A stretch of 64,000 bases of DNA, from positions 1 to 64,000 of the forward strand of contig JANQQI010000125.1 in NCBI GenBank assembly GCA_028285085.1, written 5' to 3'. Numbering within the stretch: the first letter of the stretch is position 1; every line of letters starts with the position of its first letter. The notes under the pieces were generated by a model. The model worked only from the letters and a program-made list of their open reading frames with translations, had not been told where the DNA came from and made no database searches. The position numbers and the translations under genes are program-made. This document shows positions 18,979 through 29,743 of the stretch, piece after piece. The stretch comes from Saprospiraceae bacterium (lineage in GTDB: Bacteria; Bacteroidota; Bacteroidia; Chitinophagales; Saprospiraceae).

Positions 18979-19456
18979 TTGGTTGAAGTTCGTTCAATAA
19001 ATTGGGTATTGATTTTTTATTTTAATAGGACAATAGCACGATATGTTTCCTATGAATTCATGAATATTTTTTGTTACTGAACTCAGTTTGAAAAAAATTA
19101 ACATTTGATTTAATCTTCTTTCATTCCCTTCCACCACTACTATCTACCATCAGCTTCACATACATTTATTTAACACAACAAATACAACTCATTGATTAGT
19201 AGCTTTAAAAGTTCATTTCACTACATCTACACAAGTATTCCTTTTCCCCAACAATCCATCTAACGTCAAGCCCATATTTTCATTCCTCCTCTCTTCCTTT
19301 CATTTTACTGAACAGCATTAGAAAAATTGGATTGGCGAACGTTTTTTTGTGTTGTAATTTAGTCATGGAATCTCCCGAGATAGGTAAGTTGAATAATGTG
19401 ATTGCCAACACGATGATGTGTATTGGCTCTAGGTGTACGTCCCCAATTCTAGCAAC

Positions 19457-20365
19457 ATGGCGAATAATCCAGCTTTGCTCCACCGAATTATCGATCGAGG
19501 GTTACAAATTCTAATAGATGAGCAAGCAATACTTCAAGTTGATTTGTATCGAAAATTTCAGAGCCTTGAGATCAATCTTAGCAAGGCTACGATCAGTAAC
19601 CTTTGGCGCAAAAAGCCTTCAGTAAGCATTGGAACAATCCGTAAGGCGGCGCGAGGTATTCAGTATATTCTACAACGAGAGTTTTGCCTTGAATTTGATC
19701 CCGAAATACAGGATTACCTCCCCATTCCCAACTGCAAACCCCGTCCATTGACGGTGTTGCTTCCACCGCCACCACCGCCGCCGCCTCTCCCCTTTCAACT
19801 TCACGACGGGCGTCTAAATGTAGCGGACAAGGTCGCGTTCTATCAAAAGGCTAAAAATGAGATCATAGAGGTCGGGATTCGCCTCAAAAACTTTCGCAAT
19901 TACTTTCTGGAAACCCGCGAAAGCGCCTTCCGTGAGCCGATTTGTCATTTACTGGAAAATGGTGTCAACTTTAAGTGCTTTGTGCTCAACCCTCAAGGCA
20001 ATTGCGCGCGTCGCTACATCGAAGATCGGCAATTGGTACAAGCCAACGAAGCGAATCTGCTCAAGGAAATTCCGCATTTCACCGACGAACTCAGACAAGA
20101 GTTTGTCCAACTCAACCGCATGGGGTTTCCCGGACGGATGAGTCTTTATCAATACGATCATATCCCCTATTATCATGCTTGTGTAACCGATGGCAACACT
20201 ACCGACAATGCACGTATCCTCATCACGCCTTATTTGTACGGTGTATCCCGAGCCAACTCCCCCGTCATTGAAGTCAATCGCCGCCAACAACTGCGCTTGT
20301 ACCAGCGCTATTGGCGGTCAGTGCAATCGCTCACCCGCCCCCCACAACTAATCCAAATCGTCTAA
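19457..20365 (+). CDS. Putative HTH-like N-terminus, polyproline linker, PLD/DUF5919-like C-terminal domain
   Basis: N-terminal INLSKATISNLWRKKPSVSIGTIRKAA, linker PPPPPPPPLP, C-terminal FYQKAKNEIIEVGIRLKNF...ENGVNFKCFVLNP. Start chosen at MANNPALL. Confidence 0.6.
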   Translation: MANNPALLHRIIDRGLQILIDEQAILQVDLYRKFQSLEINLSKATISNLWRKKPSVSIGTIRKAARGIQYILQREFCLEFDPEIQDYLPIPNCKPRPLTVLLPPPPPPPPLPFQLHDGRLNVADKVAFYQKAKNEIIEVGIRLKNFRNYFLETRESAFREPICHLLENGVNFKCFVLNPQGNCARRYIEDRQLVQANEANLLKEIPHFTDELRQEFVQLNRMGFPGRMSLYQYDHIPYYHACVTDGNTTDNARILITPYLYGVSRANSPVIEVNRRQQLRLYQRYWRSVQSLTRPPQLIQIV

Positions 20366-20677
20366 AACTTTCCAACTTTTAGTTTCTCTGGTCAACTCTC
20401 TTAGCAATGCTTTGGGATTGGCCTTCTCGTAAATTCACGTAAATCCAACTGAATACATAAAATTTTGATAATCAGTATTTTACAATAAATCCACACGCTT
20501 TTTCAACGCAATTTTGTCTCAGCACATCGGGAAAAACGACAGCCTAATAAAATCTTAATCGGCTCTTATTTCCCGGTCGCAAAACTGGCATTTCGCTCCT
20601 AACCGCTAGTGGCTGCAGACACGAGCAAATGGACGCACTGCGATATCAACCATTTGTTCAACTAAAATTTCGACAAA

Positions 20678-20854
20678 ATGAAAAAGCTTCAGCATGGACT
20701 GGGCCAGTACGCCCATGTCCAAATGGACTCCGCATGCTTACATCATATTAAAGGTGGTACCGGTGATACGACGGATAGTGGTGACAATAATATTGGTACA
20801 ACAGACATCATCTTACCGCATAATGATCCAGATCCTGACGGACACGGCGGATAG
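20678..20854 (+). CDS. 58-aa small ORF with double-glycine-like motif (candidate secreted or RiPP-like peptide); not in supplied track
   Basis: MKKLQHGLGQYAHVQMDSACLHHIKGGTGDTTDSGDNNIGTTDIILPHNDPDPDGHGG; A-rich region before ATG; followed by a strong terminator. Confidence 0.6.
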   Translation: MKKLQHGLGQYAHVQMDSACLHHIKGGTGDTTDSGDNNIGTTDIILPHNDPDPDGHGG

Positions 20855-20880
20855 TAGATGAATCCAATCTCAAGCATAAA

Positions 20881-20916
20881 GCCCGGTCTGCATCATCAGA
20901 TCGGGCCATTTTTTTT
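20881..20916 (+). terminator. Rho-independent terminator after the 58-aa ORF
   Basis: GCCCGGTCTG-CATCAT-CAGATCGGGC stem followed by TTTTTTTT. Confidence 0.85.
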
Positions 20917-20940
20917 ATCACAACAGTGTGGAGGTATTAA

Positions 20941-22365
20941 TCATGAATTGGCTAACAAGGATTCTACTTTTTGTTCTAACCAATGCTTGCAATAAACAGG
21001 TTCAGTAGCGCGCAGTTCCTTGAGCAACTTAGAGGGGTCTCGCGGAGTAGCCTTCAGTTTTTTGATAAAGCTGATATAGTTTGAGGCACTACGCCGAATG
21101 CCATCATTGACGGCGACATCACGGCGTAAAAATTGCTCGAAGGCATTACAACGTGAGCTGAGATACTCATCATCCTTGAGCTCATAGGCGATAGCCAATT
21201 CGATTGCCCGCAGCCATATTTTGTGTAGTACTTGTAAATCGTTGTAATTTTCGCTTTGCTGTACTAATGCCAATTGCTCTGCCGCTTTATTAAATTCCTT
21301 TTCTTCCAGGTGGATCACCGCCCAGCTTAAGCCAAGAATACTCGTCTTAATCACCGGATTAAGGTAGGATGACCAGTCTTCAATAAACTGCTTGGCTAGA
21401 TCAAACTCTCGGCACTTACTGCGGGTGTTGACGATATTGAGAAAGTGTGAAGCTTTGAAGTAATGATTATCGTTGATGAATAATTTAAGGGGCACGGCGT
21501 AATTGTACAACTCATTCGCTTCGGTGATAAAGGCCCAACGGTTGTGCCGCAGTTGTAGGGCCGTATAATTGAGCAAATGATTGAGCAACACCGAAGCTGT
21601 TCGCGTCTCAATCTGCTTGAGGTTTTGTAAGACCAGCGCTTTAAATTTAAAAAATAGCTCATCGGAGGGCGTACGCAGTAAGTTCAAGAGCATCGAATAG
21701 GCTTGCAGTAGAATTTGCTTTTTAGAACCAACGTGTTCTTGAATGGCATCCATGGCCCAGATATTCGGCATATCAAATTGTACCACATTTGAACGCGTAT
21801 ATAATTCCGTAGCGTAATTCAATTTGGCGATCATAAAGAACTCATCAAGCATTTCCATTAAGCGGAAAATGGAGTCATCATCGACCTGTAGGCGATCGTG
21901 TAGATTGGAAAAATACTGTTCGTGTAATAATTCAAGTCGATACAGGGTAGTCCATATACTTTCTGGTTCGGTTTGATAAGCCGCCTGCATTTTGTCCAAC
22001 TTTTGGCGATACAACTCATCCATTCGATAGCGCTTGTAGGTTCGCATCAACAACAGGTCGCGCCAGTGTGCCTCCACATCCAGGGTCTTATTGAGCAAAA
22101 AATCTTCGAGAAAGCCGCGCAGTTTACTCAGCAAGTTGAGCAGATTCTTTTCGTGGTAAGGTGTGTCTTTACCAAAAATGCTGGGAAAAGCGACCTGTCG
22201 ATCCAGACGAGGGGAATCAAATTTGGGATGATGATCTTTAAGGTAATCGAGTAAGCGAAGGAGGTTATGCTGGCGGCTATGCTGCTTTTTCATGTAAAGT
22301 CGGAAAGCTTTGAATTCTGGCTCCGGCAAACGCGCCAGCATTTTCAATAACTTATTCCTCTGCAT
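20941..22365 (-). CDS. Hypothetical helical protein
   Basis: Long intact ORF (474 aa) with coding-like composition; no family recognised. Confidence 0.75.
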   Translation of the reverse strand: MQRNKLLKMLARLPEPEFKAFRLYMKKQHSRQHNLLRLLDYLKDHHPKFDSPRLDRQVAFPSIFGKDTPYHEKNLLNLLSKLRGFLEDFLLNKTLDVEAHWRDLLLMRTYKRYRMDELYRQKLDKMQAAYQTEPESIWTTLYRLELLHEQYFSNLHDRLQVDDDSIFRLMEMLDEFFMIAKLNYATELYTRSNVVQFDMPNIWAMDAIQEHVGSKKQILLQAYSMLLNLLRTPSDELFFKFKALVLQNLKQIETRTASVLLNHLLNYTALQLRHNRWAFITEANELYNYAVPLKLFINDNHYFKASHFLNIVNTRSKCREFDLAKQFIEDWSSYLNPVIKTSILGLSWAVIHLEEKEFNKAAEQLALVQQSENYNDLQVLHKIWLRAIELAIAYELKDDEYLSSRCNAFEQFLRRDVAVNDGIRRSASNYISFIKKLKATPRDPSKLLKELRATEPVYCKHWLEQKVESLLANS

Positions 22366-22581
22366 TTCCTCCTTTTTTGTAGTGAAAAAATCCGGTTACT
22401 CCACTTCACCATTTATTTCACAAAATATTCATTATAAACACTTTACAATACAATCACTTATTCCAAACCACTTCATAACGCTTGTTTTACGTTTTGAAAA
22501 ACACAAAAAACGTATTTTTCAAATATAATAAAACAATCCAAATTAGACTTCAAGATAGCACTTAAACCTACTTGAAGATTT

Positions 22582-22908
22582 ATGGCAGAAGAACCACGCA
22601 AGCAACTGATGGACACGTTCCAAAAATACTTGGGTGAAGGTTATGACCAATATTGCCATAAGCACGGTTTCGAGCAAAATATACAACACTTTATCACTTA
22701 CTTAATTGATCGCGGCTTGGTCAATGGTGCGACCATCCGCAAGTACACGATATTGCGGGAATTCGAACGTCTTTATCCCAAACACAATTTTCACAAAAGC
22801 CAAACTGTAGACGCACTCGCCGATCTCTTTAATCTCAGTAGTCGGCATATTTGGTCCTTGATTAAATATAACCAGCGACCGGATCAGCGCAAAAAACAAA
22901 AAGATTAA
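22582..22908 (+). CDS. Small hypothetical, possible HTH protein
   Basis: 108 aa; TVDALADLFNLSSRHIWSLIKYNQ resembles an HTH; terminator downstream. Confidence 0.6.
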   Translation: MAEEPRKQLMDTFQKYLGEGYDQYCHKHGFEQNIQHFITYLIDRGLVNGATIRKYTILREFERLYPKHNFHKSQTVDALADLFNLSSRHIWSLIKYNQRPDQRKKQKD

Positions 22909-22970
22909 GATCAAAAGACTAATTGTGTACAACCCTTTCTCTGGTAGGAATATCCTCCCGAGAAATTGTC

Positions 22971-23003
22971 AGGGAGTTGTCTGGAGCGGCGACTCCCTTT
23001 TTA
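22971..23003 (+). terminator. Rho-independent terminator
   Basis: AGGGAGT...ACTCCCT followed by TTTTT. Confidence 0.6.
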
Positions 23004-23029
23004 TATGTTTTACAAATCAAGCTTATGGC

Positions 23030-23959
23030 CTAGGCATAAATCCAAACCTCTGGGCTATAACCTTGTTGAATCCAGGCTCGATACATGCCTTCCGAATTAA
23101 AAACCAAAGCGACCTCACCTTTAGCATCGACGGCGATCAGACCACCTTCGCCTCCCAAGTCTGTCTGCTTGACCTGAATCACTTCGTGACAGGCCGCCGC
23201 CAAGTCCAATCCACGATAAGCCATCAGGCAGGAAACATCGTAAGCACTAACGCCTCGAATCATGAATTCACCGATTCCCGTACAGGACACCGCACAAGTG
23301 GCATTATTAGCATAGGTGCCACTGCCAATGAGCGGGCTATCACCAATCCGACCAGACATTTTGTTAGTCATCCCTCCAGTGGAAGTCGCTGCGGCCAGAT
23401 TACCGTGTAGATCCAGGGCAACGGCGCCTACGGTGCCCATTTTGCGAGCGGCGTGGTCCAACTGCACGCGCTGGGCCTGCCGTGCTTCTTGCAATTGTGC
23501 CCAGCGCTTCGGATCATCAAACCAATTGGCCGCCTCAAAACGTAAGCCGTGCTCGCGTGCAAAGGTCTCAGCCCCCGCTCCAACCAGCAACACATGCGGC
23601 GAAGCTTTTAGCACAGTCCTCGCCAGGCTAATCGGATGCCGTACCCGTTGAATCATCGCTACCGCTCCGGCGTCCAATTGCTGGCCACACATAATCGACG
23701 CCTCCATCTCGTGACGCCCATTGGTCGCGTATACAGAACCTCGCCCGGCATTAAATAATGGATTATCTTCCAGCACCCGAACGGCCGCTTCTACAGCATC
23801 AAGCGCGGTGCCTTGTTTTTCCAATATCGTATGGCCCGCGAGAAGCGCAGTTTCCAATCCAATCTGATAAGCTTGCTCCAAATCCGGGGTCATCTCTGCT
23901 TTTCGAATAGTCCCCGCGCCACCGTGGATGGCCAAGCTATATGTCCTCATACTAATCAT
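23030..23959 (-). CDS. Isoaspartyl peptidase / plant-type L-asparaginase (Ntn hydrolase)
   Basis: HGGAGTIRK, NAGRGSVY, autoprocessing motif GTVGAVALD, TSTGGMTNKMSGRIGDSPLIGSGTYA. Confidence 0.93.
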   Translation of the reverse strand: MISMRTYSLAIHGGAGTIRKAEMTPDLEQAYQIGLETALLAGHTILEKQGTALDAVEAAVRVLEDNPLFNAGRGSVYATNGRHEMEASIMCGQQLDAGAVAMIQRVRHPISLARTVLKASPHVLLVGAGAETFAREHGLRFEAANWFDDPKRWAQLQEARQAQRVQLDHAARKMGTVGAVALDLHGNLAAATSTGGMTNKMSGRIGDSPLIGSGTYANNATCAVSCTGIGEFMIRGVSAYDVSCLMAYRGLDLAAACHEVIQVKQTDLGGEGGLIAVDAKGEVALVFNSEGMYRAWIQQGYSPEVWIYA

Positions 23960-24032
23960 TTTTATAGCATTCCGAAAGCCAATTCTCTTAAGCTTGCGGA
24001 CATCTGTTGTTTATCAATATTGGTTTAATTGT

Positions 24033-25409
24033 CTATTCTTCGTCCCACCAAAAGCGATCTTGCAAGTTGGGATTACTCTCCGGGAAATTTGTATTAAACA
24101 GCCGCTCGTTCTGTGGATAGATAAACCGACGTGGAATGTCGCCACCGGGATTTTGGGGATGCTCGCCATCGGCATTGACCGGTAGCACCGGATATCCTGT
24201 ACGGCGATAATCGGTCCAACTCTCAATGTGCGTGAATTGGCTGATGTACTTTTGAGTGATAATTGCCTCCAGATCATTTTCAAAATCACCGCTGAGACTA
24301 GCGTGTAAGCTGATAAATTGCTCAATACTATCTGCTGTAATTTCATCCGTAGTGGCCAGTAACAGATGTTCGCGCATGGCGTCTTGCAAGCTAGCTTCTG
24401 CATCGCCTTCGCCACTACGCAAGCGCGCCTCCGCTTCCAAAAACTTCATCTCAACGTAAGAAATCACCCGAATCGGCGCAAATTCATCTGCGAGGTAAGG
24501 GCCTACCCGATTCACACCAAATGAACGCTTGATTAGTTGGCTCTTTCTAGGATCTTCTTGGCCATCCAATAAGTCCACAAAATAATCGTCGACTTCTACA
24601 TAAGGCGTATTTTGAAAATAGATGTACCAAGGGTTTTGCTCTGCTTCGTTAAATCCAAAAGTAAAAATCAGATCATCCTCACTGCTCAAAAAAGCTTGCT
24701 CGATGGCCTCCAAGGCTAAGCTAGCCGCTTCGGGGCGTTGCTTGATTATGTGCATTAAAAAACGCGCTTTGAAAGCATAGGCCGCTTTAATCCATTGCCC
24801 TAAATCACCATTGTAAATGACATCATCGGCGCCTGGAGAAAAAACACTCTCCGCCTCCGAGAGATCATTAATTCCCTCGTCCAGCAACCGTTGGATCGCT
24901 ACATAAATATCGTCTTGTTGATCGTAACCGGGATTCAAGTTATCACTCCCGGAAAAAGCAGTAGAAAATGGCACATCCCCCCAAAGGGAGGTAACTGTTC
25001 CTATCGTAAAAGCCTGCATGATCTTAGCCACACCGACATAATGCGGCGCGTCAGCAGCTTCCGCTTGTTGGATAATTTGATCGAAAGTAGACAAGGGGGT
25101 ATTATAAAAGTCCTGCCAGAGCGGATTCATATTGAAGGACTCATCGAGCAGATAGCGCTCTACGGGTAAAGCCTGATTGTCCACTCCGGTAAAATATTGG
25201 CTAAAAATACCCGCGTATACGGCCGCATCTTCTGCCATTTCTCCCGTTGCAGCCTCCAGCGCCGGTGGTAATAACAATTCAACTGGGACATCTAAAGGAT
25301 CATTCGGATTGATATTGGTTTCCTCCAAATCACAGCTACTCAACACGAGTAGGAGTAAAAAGAAGGAATAAGATTTCAATAATCGTTGCATGATATTATC
25401 GTTTGACAT
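24033..25409 (-). CDS. SusD/RagB-family outer-membrane lipoprotein
   Basis: Lipobox LVLSSCDLEETNINPNDP; SusD-like architecture; adjacent to SusC. Confidence 0.9.
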   Translation of the reverse strand: MSNDNIMQRLLKSYSFFLLLLVLSSCDLEETNINPNDPLDVPVELLLPPALEAATGEMAEDAAVYAGIFSQYFTGVDNQALPVERYLLDESFNMNPLWQDFYNTPLSTFDQIIQQAEAADAPHYVGVAKIMQAFTIGTVTSLWGDVPFSTAFSGSDNLNPGYDQQDDIYVAIQRLLDEGINDLSEAESVFSPGADDVIYNGDLGQWIKAAYAFKARFLMHIIKQRPEAASLALEAIEQAFLSSEDDLIFTFGFNEAEQNPWYIYFQNTPYVEVDDYFVDLLDGQEDPRKSQLIKRSFGVNRVGPYLADEFAPIRVISYVEMKFLEAEARLRSGEGDAEASLQDAMREHLLLATTDEITADSIEQFISLHASLSGDFENDLEAIITQKYISQFTHIESWTDYRRTGYPVLPVNADGEHPQNPGGDIPRRFIYPQNERLFNTNFPESNPNLQDRFWWDEE

Positions 25410-25471
25410 TCGCTATGCATTCTTTGATACTAAAAGCATAGAAAATGGCTGTTTTAAAAATTGAGCGTAGA

Positions 25472-25660
25472 GCTTGGGGCTTTGAGGGTGGGACCCTCCC
25501 TCAGCCGCCACCGCCGGCCACTTTCGGCCGCAATATTTTTTGGGCATATTATTCCCAGCCTTTGCCAAGAACATTTTATGGACAAGAGGTCAAAACCAAT
25601 AGATTTAGAAATATCTCTACTATCTATAGATTCCATTTCTCTAAAATTCCATAAAATCAT
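25472..25660 (+). repeat. Degenerate dispersed intergenic repeat, copy 2 (in the SusC-SusD spacer)
   Basis: Collinear similarity to 2994-3198, including exact ttggggctttgagggtgggaccc and ctatctatagattcc. Confidence 0.75.
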
Positions 25661-25786
25661 ATTAAAACTATTTTAAGATGACCATCTAATCAACTGACTG
25701 CCAACGAGAAAAAATTTTAAAAAAAGTTGAGTTTCAAAATAAAAAATCAACCTTACAGCTAATTTCTATCCTGCATTTCTCTTTTT

Positions 25787-28700
25787 CTAAAAGCCCACTT
25801 TCAAATTCACCCCGTAACTACGCGTATTCGGAGAATTGAACCATTCGCGACCAAAGCTATTACTCGCGCCCGCTAGATTGGTCTCGGGATCTACTCCAGA
25901 GTAATCCGTAATCAAGAATACATTGCGGGCGCTCAATCCCAAACTAGCACTCTTCAGCCCAGTACCATCTAGCCAGTTAGTCGGTAATTGATAACTGAAA
26001 GTCAACTCGCGTAGACGAATCCACGAACCGTCTTCGACGCTCGCCTCGGACACTCCGGCAAAAGGATAACGGCTATAAAAATCTGAATCCAGACGAATCG
26101 GCGTCATATTCGCACCACCATCACTGGCACGGACACCTTCGAAAACAATTTCATCTTCACGGCCTTCTGTACTCTCGTGAATGCCGAGATTTTTCATCAC
26201 CCCAACCGTACCATTGAAAATATCTCCTCCCTGCCGAATATCGAGCAATGCAGATAGGAAAAAGCCTTTGTAACTCCAGCTATTCCGCAGTCCCATTAGC
26301 CAATCGGGGTTGGGGTCACCAATAATGCCCGGCTCCTGCGGATCAAACAAGGGATAGCCTTCATCATCGACCAAAATATCGCCAACGTCATTGCGGAGCC
26401 AGCGTGTGCCATAAATCACACCGTAAGGCTCGCCGGGGATAGCGCGATTGGAAGTCGAGGTCACCCCAGCGCCAGAAAAACGAATGTCGTTGACACCCGG
26501 TGCTAGTGACTCGACCGTATTCTCGTTGGCGGAGAAATTGACCGTAACTTCCCATTCGAAATCGCCTTTGCGGATGGGTACCGCCCGAACCTGCAGTTCG
26601 ATCCCTTCATTTTTGATCGACCCCGCATTAGCAATGGCAAATGAGAAGCCGGAAGAAAAAGCCACTGGTACCTCGATAATTTGATCACGGCTAGTAGACC
26701 GATAGTAGGTAAAATCCAATCCAACGCGATTATTTAAAAAGCGTAGATCAAGTCCCGCCTCAATACTTTCAGTTTCTTCCGGGCGGAGTTCAGCGTTCCC
26801 AATGGTCGTTTGCCGTAAGAAAGAAGTTTGCCCTTTTACCGGCTCCGTTAAGTTATAAAAAGTACTCAGCGCATAAGGCGTTGCATCCCCTCCAACGCGC
26901 GCAAAAGACAAGCGGAGTTTGCCGTAAGGCAACCATTTATTGGTCGACAATCCCAATGCTTCGCTAAACACAAAGCCTAAATTGTACGAATCGTAGAAAA
27001 AAGGTACCTGATCGACAGGTAAGGTTGAAGACCAGTCCCAGCGACCAGTGATCCCCAAATAGAGGTAATTACGGAAAGCTAACTGAGCATCGTAAAAGGT
27101 ACCGGCAATGCGCCGACGCCGTAAATTGTCGTCCGCAAAAGTAACCGCCGCCACGTTGGAAATATCGTAGAAGCCAGGGATAATAAAGGTTTCCCCTTCG
27201 GTAATACTATTCAAGCTTCGTTCGGTAAGATAGTTATGCCCAAGGCCAACTTTGAGCTCCCAATCCGAACGAATCGTTTGCTCGTAAGTCAAAAGAAAAT
27301 CCGAGTTAATGCTGCGGAAAGAAAACAGATCATTAAAAATCACCCCGGTTCCAAACTCGTTGGATTGATTATCCCAAAAGGTGCTTCGCTCTTCAAAATA
27401 ATAATCTAGCCCCAGTCGGTACATCGCTTTTAGGCGAGGCAGAATCTGATATTCCGCCTGTACATTACCAATGATACGATCCACCTGATCACGGCTACGG
27501 TTTCGATTAACGGACCAGTAGGGATTGTCGTAAGCTGCCCAGTAGGTGCGGGGGCTACCATCCGAAAAAGTATAGGCCGCGGGGTCGTCTACTGGATCGG
27601 AGGTCCCATTGGTCAAATCAAAAGTGTTCGGCGTTCTTAGCAAGCCCAACATTACGCCTGACAAATTACTACCACGCTGGGTGCGATCACCGCCCGACTG
27701 AATGTAGTTGGCAGAACCAGATACTTTCAGCTGTTCACTGAGCTTGGTGTCGCCCGCTACACGCAAGCTAACCCGCTCGAAGTCGGAATTGGGTATCACT
27801 CCACTCTGCCGTAAATAGCCACCAGAAAAATAATAGGTCGTATGCTCACTTCCGCCCGACCAACTCAAGTGCGTATTGGAAGTGACGCCGGTTTGGAAAA
27901 AATCGTTGGGATTATCAAAGGGTGTCACGGCTTGTCCACTGGCGCTGGGATCACTTTGGCCAACAATCCGCCCCAGCGCGTTGAAGCGATAATCCGAGTC
28001 ACCATCGTAGCGCAAAGTATCGAGCCGTGGGCCCCAGCTGCGGTTTGATTCGAGGGGACCGAAATAGGTAGGTTGCCCACTGATCACTTCGCCTTGAGCG
28101 AAGAGTTGTTGCTGTTTTGGCAATTTATTGACTTGGTCGAAAGTCAAAGATTGTGTCAGCGAAATGGAGCGTTGATTGGGGCCACCGCGTTTGGTTTTAA
28201 TCACAATGGCTCCGTTGGCGGCGCGAACGCCGTACAAAGCGGTGGCGGCGGGGCCTTTGAGCACCGTCAGGCTCGCAATATCGTTCGGATTAAGGTCGAT
28301 GCCTCGATTAGAATGATCGACAAAATTGGAGCCAGCGAAGCTATTATCGATAGGGACGCCATCGACGACAAAGAGGGGCGCATTATTATTCAACGACGCG
28401 CGCCCACGAATCACGATATTTGCCGAAGCACCGGGACTACCAGAGGTACTCACCACTTCTACCCCCGCTACCTTCGAACTTAGTGCATTGACCAGATTCG
28501 TTTCGCGGGCATTCTCCAGAGTCGCTTCGTCGACTTCTTGCACGGCATAGCCAATCGCCTTTTTTTCTTTTTGGATTCCAATGGCGGAAATCACCACTTC
28601 ATCCAGCAGCGAAGCGGCCTCGCTGAGATTCAAATCGATGCGGAGTCGATCGCCAATGCTGATAATCTGTGGATCGTAGCCGAGGTAGGAAAAGACTAAT

Positions 28701-28912
28701 CGCTCGGCGGTCTCGGGGACGAGTAACTGATAATTTCCATCCAAATCCGTAGTTGTACCAACACCCTGATCGCCATCCACGTAGACACTAACACCAATCA
28801 TTGGCGTACCATCTCCTTCCATAACCTGCCCACTGATCATACGCTGGCCGAAGGCCGATACACTAGCTAGTATCAATAAAAGTACTAGCGAAAAAATAGA
28901 ATACAATTTCAT
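25787..28912 (-). CDS. SusC/RagA-family TonB-linked outer-membrane protein
   Basis: Carboxypeptidase-D-like regulatory domain, plug motif (IVIRGRASLNNNAPLFVVDGVPI, LKGPAATALYG), C-terminal beta-barrel. Confidence 0.95.
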   Translation of the reverse strand: MKLYSIFSLVLLLILASVSAFGQRMISGQVMEGDGTPMIGVSVYVDGDQGVGTTTDLDGNYQLLVPETAERLVFSYLGYDPQIISIGDRLRIDLNLSEAASLLDEVVISAIGIQKEKKAIGYAVQEVDEATLENARETNLVNALSSKVAGVEVVSTSGSPGASANIVIRGRASLNNNAPLFVVDGVPIDNSFAGSNFVDHSNRGIDLNPNDIASLTVLKGPAATALYGVRAANGAIVIKTKRGGPNQRSISLTQSLTFDQVNKLPKQQQLFAQGEVISGQPTYFGPLESNRSWGPRLDTLRYDGDSDYRFNALGRIVGQSDPSASGQAVTPFDNPNDFFQTGVTSNTHLSWSGGSEHTTYYFSGGYLRQSGVIPNSDFERVSLRVAGDTKLSEQLKVSGSANYIQSGGDRTQRGSNLSGVMLGLLRTPNTFDLTNGTSDPVDDPAAYTFSDGSPRTYWAAYDNPYWSVNRNRSRDQVDRIIGNVQAEYQILPRLKAMYRLGLDYYFEERSTFWDNQSNEFGTGVIFNDLFSFRSINSDFLLTYEQTIRSDWELKVGLGHNYLTERSLNSITEGETFIIPGFYDISNVAAVTFADDNLRRRRIAGTFYDAQLAFRNYLYLGITGRWDWSSTLPVDQVPFFYDSYNLGFVFSEALGLSTNKWLPYGKLRLSFARVGGDATPYALSTFYNLTEPVKGQTSFLRQTTIGNAELRPEETESIEAGLDLRFLNNRVGLDFTYYRSTSRDQIIEVPVAFSSGFSFAIANAGSIKNEGIELQVRAVPIRKGDFEWEVTVNFSANENTVESLAPGVNDIRFSGAGVTSTSNRAIPGEPYGVIYGTRWLRNDVGDILVDDEGYPLFDPQEPGIIGDPNPDWLMGLRNSWSYKGFFLSALLDIRQGGDIFNGTVGVMKNLGIHESTEGREDEIVFEGVRASDGGANMTPIRLDSDFYSRYPFAGVSEASVEDGSWIRLRELTFSYQLPTNWLDGTGLKSASLGLSARNVFLITDYSGVDPETNLAGASNSFGREWFNSPNTRSYGVNLKVGF

Positions 28913-29743
28913 TGCATAGGCATTTTGAACAGTTCGTTTTAACTGTTTATGCTGATCAAAAAAAGAATGGTAGATACCTCAAATAGTATCTTAGAAAAGA
29001 TCAAAAATGGAAAAAGAAATGCCTAGCAGTCGAAGATAGGTTGGAGTCCACGCAGGCTAAGTGCTTTGAAAGATAGCACTCTGGAAATGCGAATTTTAGA
29101 GGTGTAAATGGATAACATGCACTTAAAATTATACTCAATAATAGGAAGTTTTTTAAAAATTGCAAAAATTAAGATGATACTTTATTTAGTGTTGAATGCT
29201 GAAACAAACCCTAATCGATGCTAATATTTTCCACCATTTCCTCTTAAAAGATTGGTGTAATTTGGCAGAAATATTGATACCCTACCGTTGCTACAACTCA
29301 AAATAGTTGCCCCATAATTTTCCTCTATTTTTTATTGTAAATAAGCCACAGAATGACAAAATAATCGTCAAGATATTTTCCCGCAACACTTTTTTTTACT
29401 AAAATTACAAAGTCGTTTCCACTAAAAAATCGACAAAAACAGATGTCCAGTATTCCTTATCGTACGCGTATTTACCGGAGTCTTCTCTCCCACAAACCCC
29501 GCCACCTGCAGGGGTTGCAGCCCATTTTCGACTGCTAGTTTTCTGTTTGATGCCATATTCTAATTAGTGAATCACGTGCTTTCCACGTAGATGCGCATCG
29601 CTATTAAATAGCTTCGTTTTTCTCTATTATTTCATTCTTAAATTCTATTAAATAGGCTTAAAAGCCATTTTGGTCTTATAAGAATTGGAGTGGGGAAAAC
29701 ATTTTCAAAACAGATTTCAATACCTTTTTAAAATCACTTTATT

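Noticed and set aside
25445-25676. Short ORFs over the dispersed repeat (GFEGGTLPQPPPP...)
   Set aside because: Homologous copy at 2994-3198 does not keep the reading frame; treated as non-coding repeat.
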